NCBI RefSeq assembly: GCF_024753135.1
Contig: NZ_JANUGP010000015.1
Span: 113,495-177,494, forward strand
DNA length: 64,000 nucleotides
Direction of reading: 5' to 3'
Source: Streptomyces pyxinicus
GTDB taxonomy: Bacteria; Actinomycetota; Actinomycetes; Streptomycetales; Streptomycetaceae
Both the position numbers and the translations under genes were made by a program. The notes under the pieces were generated by a model. It was not told the DNA's origin. It worked only from the letters and a program-made list of their open reading frames with translations, and did no database searches. Positions 59,666 to 64,000 of this stretch are shown here, piece by piece (the first letter of the stretch is position 1; each line of letters starts with the position of its first letter).

Positions 59666-60519
59666 GGGCGCTTCCCTCCGGGCTGGGTGGTGCGGGTACG
59701 GCGGTCGGGGCGGGTCTGCGCGAAGAGCAGTCCCTCGCCCTCGCGGACCAGGGCGACCGCCTCGTCGACGACATGGCGCAGCAGCTTCTCGCCCAGGGCG
59801 GCGCTGGATCCCGCGGTGGACGAGAGGATGCCGCGGTTGCTGATCTGCCCGACGTCGACGGGGTGCAGGTACACGCCGGCCCGGGGCGGACGGTCGTGGC
59901 CCGGGCGTTCGTCGGTGACCAGGTCCGGTCGCAGGTGCAGCATCAGGCTGGTCTCGGTCACACCGGCGTGCTCGGCGTGCCAGCCGGGGAAGGCGGTGAT
60001 CTCGGCGTCGGTCCAGGTGTCGCGGACGAGGCTCCACCAGCTGAAGGCGAACACCTCGGTGCTGTCCAGCAGGCCCTGCCCGCGCACCTGGTCCAGCGCC
60101 TCGAAGAGGAACGGCTCGTTCTCGTAGTGCCCGTTGACCACGACCAGGCGGCTCATGGGCAGTTGGACCAGGGAGGTGAGCGTCTCGCGCAGGAAGGCGA
60201 TCAGGGTGCCGCCGGTCAGGTGCACGGTGCCCGGGAAGTACAGGCCGCCGCCGCTCTGCGGGAGCGAGCGGGCACCGATGGGCAGCGCGGGCAGGGTGAA
60301 GGCGTCCAGCTCGCGGGCGATCCCGTCGGCGAACGCCTCGGCGAGCAACAGGTCGACGGAGAGCGGCAGATGCGGTCCGTGCTGTTCGACGGCGCCGACG
60401 GGCCACACCACCGTCCTGCCGCGCACGGCGTCGGTGACCTGCGTGCTGGTGAGGTCGGTCAGCCGAAGGGGGCCGGGGTGTTCGCCGGCCGTCGTGCCGG
60501 TGCGGTCATCGCGCGTCAT
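59662..60519 (-). CDS. Creatininase family amidohydrolase
   Basis: 285 aa. Metal-binding pattern: Glu45 and His47 in GAVEQHGPHLPLSVD with Asp56, then VVNGHYENEP (in place of the usual GHGGN) and AEHAGVTETSLM. Family members include creatinine amidohydrolase and the formylpyrimidine deformylase ArfB, which act on cyclic or formylated amides near a pyrimidine. It likely opens a ring or removes an acyl from nitrogen in this pathway. ATG overlaps the DHOD-like stop (60516-60519). Confidence 0.86.
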   Translation of the reverse strand: MTRDDRTGTTAGEHPGPLRLTDLTSTQVTDAVRGRTVVWPVGAVEQHGPHLPLSVDLLLAEAFADGIARELDAFTLPALPIGARSLPQSGGGLYFPGTVHLTGGTLIAFLRETLTSLVQLPMSRLVVVNGHYENEPFLFEALDQVRGQGLLDSTEVFAFSWWSLVRDTWTDAEITAFPGWHAEHAGVTETSLMLHLRPDLVTDERPGHDRPPRAGVYLHPVDVGQISNRGILSSTAGSSAALGEKLLRHVVDEAVALVREGEGLLFAQTRPDRRTRTTQPGGKRP

Positions 60520-61412
60520 GCCGGTGCCTCCTCCGGTGTGGGGTCGGTGGGTGCCGGGGTGCGGTCGGCCGGGTCCGTGATGTCCCGGGTCTCGGTGAGG
60601 ACGCGCTGGAGGGTGTCGTACATGTCGGTGTGCAGGGCCGTGTAGACCTGCACCGCGTTCGCGCCGACGGCGAGGTAGTCGGCCACGTCCCGGCCGCCGG
60701 TGACGCCGCCGCTGGCCAGGATCGGCAGGACGAAGCCGCGTCGGCGCAGTTGCCAGATGGCGGCCAGCACCAGCGGCTTGATGCCGGGGCCCGAGTAGCC
60801 GTAGACGCCGCCCAGTTCGAGGTCGCCGGTGCCCGGTGCCACGGCGGCCCCGGGGATGGTGTCGCTGACGGTGACGGCGTCCGCCCCGCCGGCGATGGCC
60901 GCGCGGACCCGGTCGTGCAGTCCCTCGCCGATGGCCAGTTTCACGGCGAGCGGGACATGGGTACGGCCGCGGGTCTCGGCGGTGTAGGCGTACACCCGGT
61001 CGGGGTTGTCGTCGTCCAGGCCGTCCTCCTCGTTGAGGCAGGAGATGCCCAGCTCCAGCGCCCGGCAGCCGGTGCCCTCGATGTCCGCGGCGAGGGCGGC
61101 GAGTTCGGCGGGACTGTCGGCGTGCACGGAGGCGATGACGGGCAGGCCCTCCTCGGCGAACGACCGCAGCACTCCCAGCCAGTGGTCGACGGGGCGTTTG
61201 GAGTACGTGGTGCTGTTCAGCATGCCGACGGGCAGGCGCAGGATGCGTTCGTCGAGTCCGGTCGGCGGGCTGGGGTGGATGGTCTTGGTGACCACGGCGC
61301 CGGCTCCCTTTTCGAGCAGGCGGCGGATGTTGCGTTCCTGGTCGGTCAGCAACCCGGATCCCACGATCACGGGGTTGGCGATCGGCAGGCCCAGTACGGC
61401 CATGTCGGGCAC
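60516..61412 (-). CDS. Dihydroorotate dehydrogenase-like FMN protein
   Basis: 298 aa class-1-type DHOD fold. The FMN phosphate site is LASGGVTGGRDVADYLAVGA; the base Cys is in ELGISCLNEEDG, where class 1B enzymes have NVSCPN; VTKTIHPSPPTG and VPLAVKLAIGEG fit the barrel. Pyrimidine biosynthesis normally uses a separate PyrD (class 2 in streptomycetes), so this copy probably reduces or oxidises another dihydropyrimidine-like ring. GTG at 61412 is 39 bp after the previous gene and the stop overlaps creatininase. Confidence 0.85.
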   Translation of the reverse strand: MPDMAVLGLPIANPVIVGSGLLTDQERNIRRLLEKGAGAVVTKTIHPSPPTGLDERILRLPVGMLNSTTYSKRPVDHWLGVLRSFAEEGLPVIASVHADSPAELAALAADIEGTGCRALELGISCLNEEDGLDDDNPDRVYAYTAETRGRTHVPLAVKLAIGEGLHDRVRAAIAGGADAVTVSDTIPGAAVAPGTGDLELGGVYGYSGPGIKPLVLAAIWQLRRRGFVLPILASGGVTGGRDVADYLAVGANAVQVYTALHTDMYDTLQRVLTETRDITDPADRTPAPTDPTPEEAPA

Positions 61413-61452
61413 TTCTCACTCCGTCCGGCGGTTGGTTGGGGCGCTGGGCGGG

Positions 61453-62016
61453 TCAGGCCACGAGGCCGGCGACGATGGCCTCGCGCTGCCGTTCGGTGGC
61501 CGCGAGGACGGCGTCGACCAGCAGGGAGGGCCGCTGCGTGAAGGCGTCGAAGTCGATGACCTGGACGGCGCCCACGCGGTACAGGCCCTTGAGCAGATGG
61601 CTGGCGGACTCGACGAAGGGCTGCTTGGTGATCATCACCACGGGACGGCCGAACGCGGTGGCCCAGCCCAGTTCGACATGGGTGCCGTCGGTGCGGCGCA
61701 GGGTGCCGTCGTCCAGCAGCGGCAGGACGGGGACGAAGACGTCGCACTTCCTCATCCAGCGGAAGTCGCGCACCGAGACCTGTTCCGGGGTGAAGGCCGC
61801 CGTCTGCTCGCCGAACTTCTCCACGACGTGCGCCGAGAAGACGTTGGCTCCGTACTGGGTCACCGTGCCGATCGCCACGGTGATGGCGGCCTGTAAACCT
61901 CCGGCGAACCCGGTGCTGAGGATGGCGTGTTGGATCGGACCGCCCACGAACACGTCGAGGCCGGTCAGGGCGCCGTCGACGGGTGCGGGCGCGTCGACGG
62001 CGATGTTCTCTGCCAT
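61453..62016 (-). CDS. Nucleoside 2-deoxyribosyltransferase-like N-glycosidase
   Basis: 187 aa. N-terminal strand DVFVGGPIQHAIL, acidic residue Asp92 in MRKCDVFVPVLP, and catalytic Glu115 in DGTHVELGWATAFGRP, as in PF05014-type enzymes. Related proteins include MilB/BlsM, which hydrolyse pyrimidine nucleotides to free base and ribose phosphate. Extra Gly/Ala segments (LQAAITVAIGTVTQYG) may change the pocket. It would release a base for the later ring-opening steps. ATG at 62016. Confidence 0.82.
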   Translation of the reverse strand: MAENIAVDAPAPVDGALTGLDVFVGGPIQHAILSTGFAGGLQAAITVAIGTVTQYGANVFSAHVVEKFGEQTAAFTPEQVSVRDFRWMRKCDVFVPVLPLLDDGTLRRTDGTHVELGWATAFGRPVVMITKQPFVESASHLLKGLYRVGAVQVIDFDAFTQRPSLLVDAVLAATERQREAIVAGLVA

Positions 62017-62198
62017 GTGTGCTGCTCCTGTTGGGGGGTGCGACAGCCCTGCGGCCAGGACTGCGGGACGCCTGAGCCACGTGCGGACGGCCCGGCAGGG
62101 GTGAGAGGGAGTGGGAAGCCTCCCGGCGTCGGCTGCTCAGCGGACGCACACGGGCCGTTGACCACCTCAACGGCACATGCTTGTACGGGAGTCGGAGT

Positions 62199-62747
62199 TC
62201 AGGGGGCCGCGTCGAGCCGCGCGTAGCGGCCGCGGTGGTACAGCAGGGGCGCGCGGTCGTCGGCCGGTACGGCCAGGCGGCGCACCTCTCCGATGACCAC
62301 CAGGTGGTCGCCGCCGTCGTGCTCGGTGTGCACCCGGCAGTCGATCCACGCGCACGCTCCGGCGAGCCGGGGCGCGCCGTCGGGGGACAGCTCCCAGTCG
62401 ACGCCACGGAACTTCTCGCCGCCGGACCGGGCGAACCGGTCGCTGAGCGCCCCCTGTCGCTCGGCCAGGACGTTGACGCAGAAGAACGCGCCGGCGCTTA
62501 TGGACGGCCAGCTGACCGAGTCACGGCTGACGCACAGGACGACGCGGGGCGGGTCGAGCGACAGGGAGGAGAAGGCCTGACACGTGAAGCCCATCGGCGC
62601 CTCGGCCCCTATGCCGATGGCCCCCATTCCGGTGGCCCCCATTCCGGTGACCACGGTGACGCCGGTACAGAACTGACCCAGTACGGCGCGGAACTGACGG
62701 GAGGTGACGGGGTTGTCTACTGCTGCGGAGGTGCTCTCGCCCAACAC
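62199..62747 (-). CDS. Flavin reductase (RutF/HpaC-like)
   Basis: 182 aa. Segments: FRAVLGQFCTGVTVVTG, GFTCQAFSSLSLDPPRVVL, SISAGAFFCVNVLAERQG and the His/Gly C-terminus DHLVVIGEVRRLAVP. It gives FMNH2 to the operon's monooxygenase. An in-frame 15-bp repeat (three copies) inserts extra MGATG-like residues after the first helix, beyond the usual family sequence. GTG at 62747 follows GAGAGGA with a spacer of 8; it is the first gene of the operon, divergent from AsnC. Confidence 0.86.
   Translation of the reverse strand: MLGESTSAAVDNPVTSRQFRAVLGQFCTGVTVVTGMGATGMGAIGIGAEAPMGFTCQAFSSLSLDPPRVVLCVSRDSVSWPSISAGAFFCVNVLAERQGALSDRFARSGGEKFRGVDWELSPDGAPRLAGACAWIDCRVHTEHDGGDHLVVIGEVRRLAVPADDRAPLLYHRGRYARLDAAP
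62604..62648 (-). repeat. Coding 15-bp tandem repeat (three copies)
   Basis: GGCCCCCATTCCGGT occurs perfectly twice in tandem (62619-62633 and 62634-62648) and once with three mismatches (62604-62618). It encodes repeated MGATG-type pentapeptides in the flavin reductase without breaking frame. Confidence 0.75.
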
Positions 62748-62805
62748 GTGCTGTCCTCTCGGCCTGTTCGGCCTGTGCGGATACAAGCAGCCCACTACGC
62801 GTCAC

Positions 62806-62855
62806 GGTTGGTGACAACACAACAGTCTGTCGCATGTGATTGGTTGCGACAACAC
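62806..62855. promoter_or_regulatory. AsnC operator-like repeats
   Basis: GGTTGGTGACAACAC (62806-62820) and GGTTGCGACAACAC (62842-62855) occur in the same orientation, about 36 bp apart. Each contains an inverted GTTG/CAAC pair. They lie in the divergent spacer of the AsnC regulator and the six-gene operon. Confidence 0.6.
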
Positions 62856-62897
62856 CCCTTCCCTGCTTGATAAAGATCCTGCCATCATAGGGTCCTG

Positions 62898-63884
62898 ATG
62901 AATGATTCCGACATACTCGATGTGATGGACCAGCGGATCGTCGCTGCCCTCCAGATCAACCCCCGGGCCGGGGTGGCGGAGGCCGGACGCATCCTCGGTG
63001 AACACGAACGCTCGGTGGCCCGCAGACTCCAGCGCCTGACGGCCCTCGGAATCGTCCGCTTCACGGCGGAGTACGACCGGGCGCGCTGCCGGCTGGGCCG
63101 CACGGCGTGGCTACGGCTGAAGGCCCGGCCCGGTTGTCTGGAAGCCGTCGGTGACGCGTTGGCCCGGCGCGAGAGGGCCCTCGGCGTCGCCTCGGTGAGC
63201 GGTGCGGCGGGTCTGCTGTGGTGCGAACTCGTGGTACCGACCCAGCCGTTGCTGCATGCCCTGGCCGAGGGTGTCCCGGACCTCCCCGACGCGGAGGTGC
63301 TCGATGTGTGCGTCACCCTGCGGCCGTTCAAGACGGGTGCCGAGTGGTACGCCCCGGTGCTCACCGACGAGGAGGAGAAGCTCGTGCGGGCCAGCCTGGT
63401 CCGGCCCCTGCCCGTCCTCGCCGACCGGGACGACCCCACGCCCACCGACCAGCGGGTCGCCACCCTGCTCCGGGACAACGCCCGGATCTCGCTGACCGAA
63501 CTGGCCAGGGAGCTGGGCTTCTCCACGGCCACGGCCGGCCGCCGGGTCGCGTCGCTGCTGGAGCGCCGGGCGCTGCGGCTGCGCACCGTGGTGGACCCGG
63601 CCCGACTCGGCCGCCCGGCACGGGCGTTGCTGCGGCTGAAGGTCCGTCCGGGCGGCGTGGAGAAGGTGAGCACGGCCCTGGCCGGACACCGGGACGTGTA
63701 CTCCTGCACCGCCGTCACCGGGGCGTACAACCTGCTGGCCGAGGTGTGTCTGCCGCGCGAGGCGGACGTGTACGGCTTCCTCGTCGAACTCCTCGGGCCG
63801 GCCGAGGACCTCCTCGACCTGGACACGGCGCTCGTCACCCGCGCCTACGGGTTCGGGTCCGGCCCGGACGCCCCGCACTGCTGA
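62898..63884 (+). CDS. Lrp/AsnC family regulator with two modules
   Basis: 328 aa made of two Lrp/AsnC units in one chain. Each has an HTH (DQRIVAALQINPRAGVAEAG, then RILGEHERSVARRL; and RVATLLRDNARISLTELARE, then LGFSTATAGRRVASL) and a RAM-like ligand domain (second unit LRLKVRPGGVEKVSTALAGH). This doubled architecture is common in streptomycetes. It is divergent from the flavin reductase operon and has paired repeats in the spacer, so it is the likely local regulator. ATG at 62898. Confidence 0.9.
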   Translation: MNDSDILDVMDQRIVAALQINPRAGVAEAGRILGEHERSVARRLQRLTALGIVRFTAEYDRARCRLGRTAWLRLKARPGCLEAVGDALARRERALGVASVSGAAGLLWCELVVPTQPLLHALAEGVPDLPDAEVLDVCVTLRPFKTGAEWYAPVLTDEEEKLVRASLVRPLPVLADRDDPTPTDQRVATLLRDNARISLTELARELGFSTATAGRRVASLLERRALRLRTVVDPARLGRPARALLRLKVRPGGVEKVSTALAGHRDVYSCTAVTGAYNLLAEVCLPREADVYGFLVELLGPAEDLLDLDTALVTRAYGFGSGPDAPHC

Positions 63885-63958
63885 GTCCTTCTGCCGGTTC
63901 CTCTCCTTCCAGGTCCCCCTTTCCGCTCAGCCCGCCCACCGCGACCACGGGAGCCCTC

Positions 63959-64000
63959 TTGGCCACGCCGACTGCCCCCTTCCGTCCCGGCCCCCCTCAT
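63959..64000 (+). CDS. Possible start of a truncated gene at the window edge
   Basis: A TTG at 63959 preceded by GGGAG opens 14 codons (LATPTAPFRPGPPH) to the window end. Only the edge is visible and nothing identifies the product. It could equally be non-coding. Confidence 0.25.
   Translation, partial: MATPTAPFRPGPPH

Noticed and set aside
1..64000. CRISPR arrays, tRNA/rRNA genes, insertion sequences or attachment sites
   Set aside because: No regular spaced repeats, cloverleaf-like genes, transposase motifs or direct-repeat junctions were noticed on reading both strands; a tool-based search was not possible.

Overview
The window looks like chromosomal DNA of a Streptomyces or a close actinomycete. 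Base composition is very GC-rich with strong third-position GC. Coding is dense and strand-switching, with many GTG starts and 4-bp ATGA/GTGA stop/start overlaps. There are many secreted proteins with twin-Arg/Lys-rich or classical signal peptides, and families typical of Streptomyces: ECF sigma factors, STAS/HATPase anti-sigma pairs, HxlR, TetR and AsnC regulators, streptogrisin-type proteases and nSTAND-WD40 proteins. I saw no rRNA, tRNA, CRISPR array, insertion sequence or phage gene.

Layout. (1) 16-4760: an acyl-CoA/AMP ligase and a compact class IV lanthipeptide locus (60-residue precursor, LanL-type synthetase, promoter). (2) 4871-13028: a secreted protein; a TetR/metallo-hydrolase pair with three matching palindromic operators and an amidase pseudogene between them; a trypsin-like protease translationally coupled to a rhomboid-like membrane protein; an extra methionine aminopeptidase; and small secreted proteins. 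(3) 13062-17117: a 1351-aa HTH/nSTAND/WD40 protein. (4) 17386-28410: a cobalamin locus. A five-gene, fully overlapping operon encodes ECF S, fused A1A2 and T components and two surface-anchored proteins. It lies beside a divergent secreted protein with the domain order of animal intrinsic factor/transcobalamin, a BtuF-like protein and a stand-alone DUF4430 protein. Three cobalamin riboswitches precede the three transcription units. (5) 28806-35370: STAS and HATPase stress-signalling genes, a receiver protein facing a CHASE3-type histidine kinase, a PRC-barrel protein followed by a 46-bp perfect palindrome, and succinate-semialdehyde dehydrogenase. (6) 35411-36425: decayed mycothione reductase and SDR fragments. 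(7) 36509-47087: PD40 protein, MFS permease, secreted phosphoesterase, a decayed subtilase, two unusual regulators and three consecutive secreted hydrolases. (8) 47294-57703: FAD oxidoreductase, SDR/TetR, a DNA-alkylation-repair neighbourhood (AlkA, Ogt, ECF sigma, second Ogt), PEP-mutase-like protein, and two HxlR-regulated divergent units (RidA; MFS). (9) 57729-63884: a six-gene operon (flavin reductase, nucleoside-deoxyribosyltransferase-like, DHOD-like, creatininase-like, DszA/NtaA-type flavin monooxygenase, nitroreductase) divergent from a double-module AsnC regulator. It looks like an uncharacterised heterocycle pathway resembling Rut.

The strongest candidates for a new or poorly described system are the riboswitch-controlled transcobalamin-like cobalamin capture locus, the flavin monooxygenase/nucleoside operon, and the CCG-type class IV lanthipeptide locus. 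All assignments come from reading motifs in the sequence; no database search was run.
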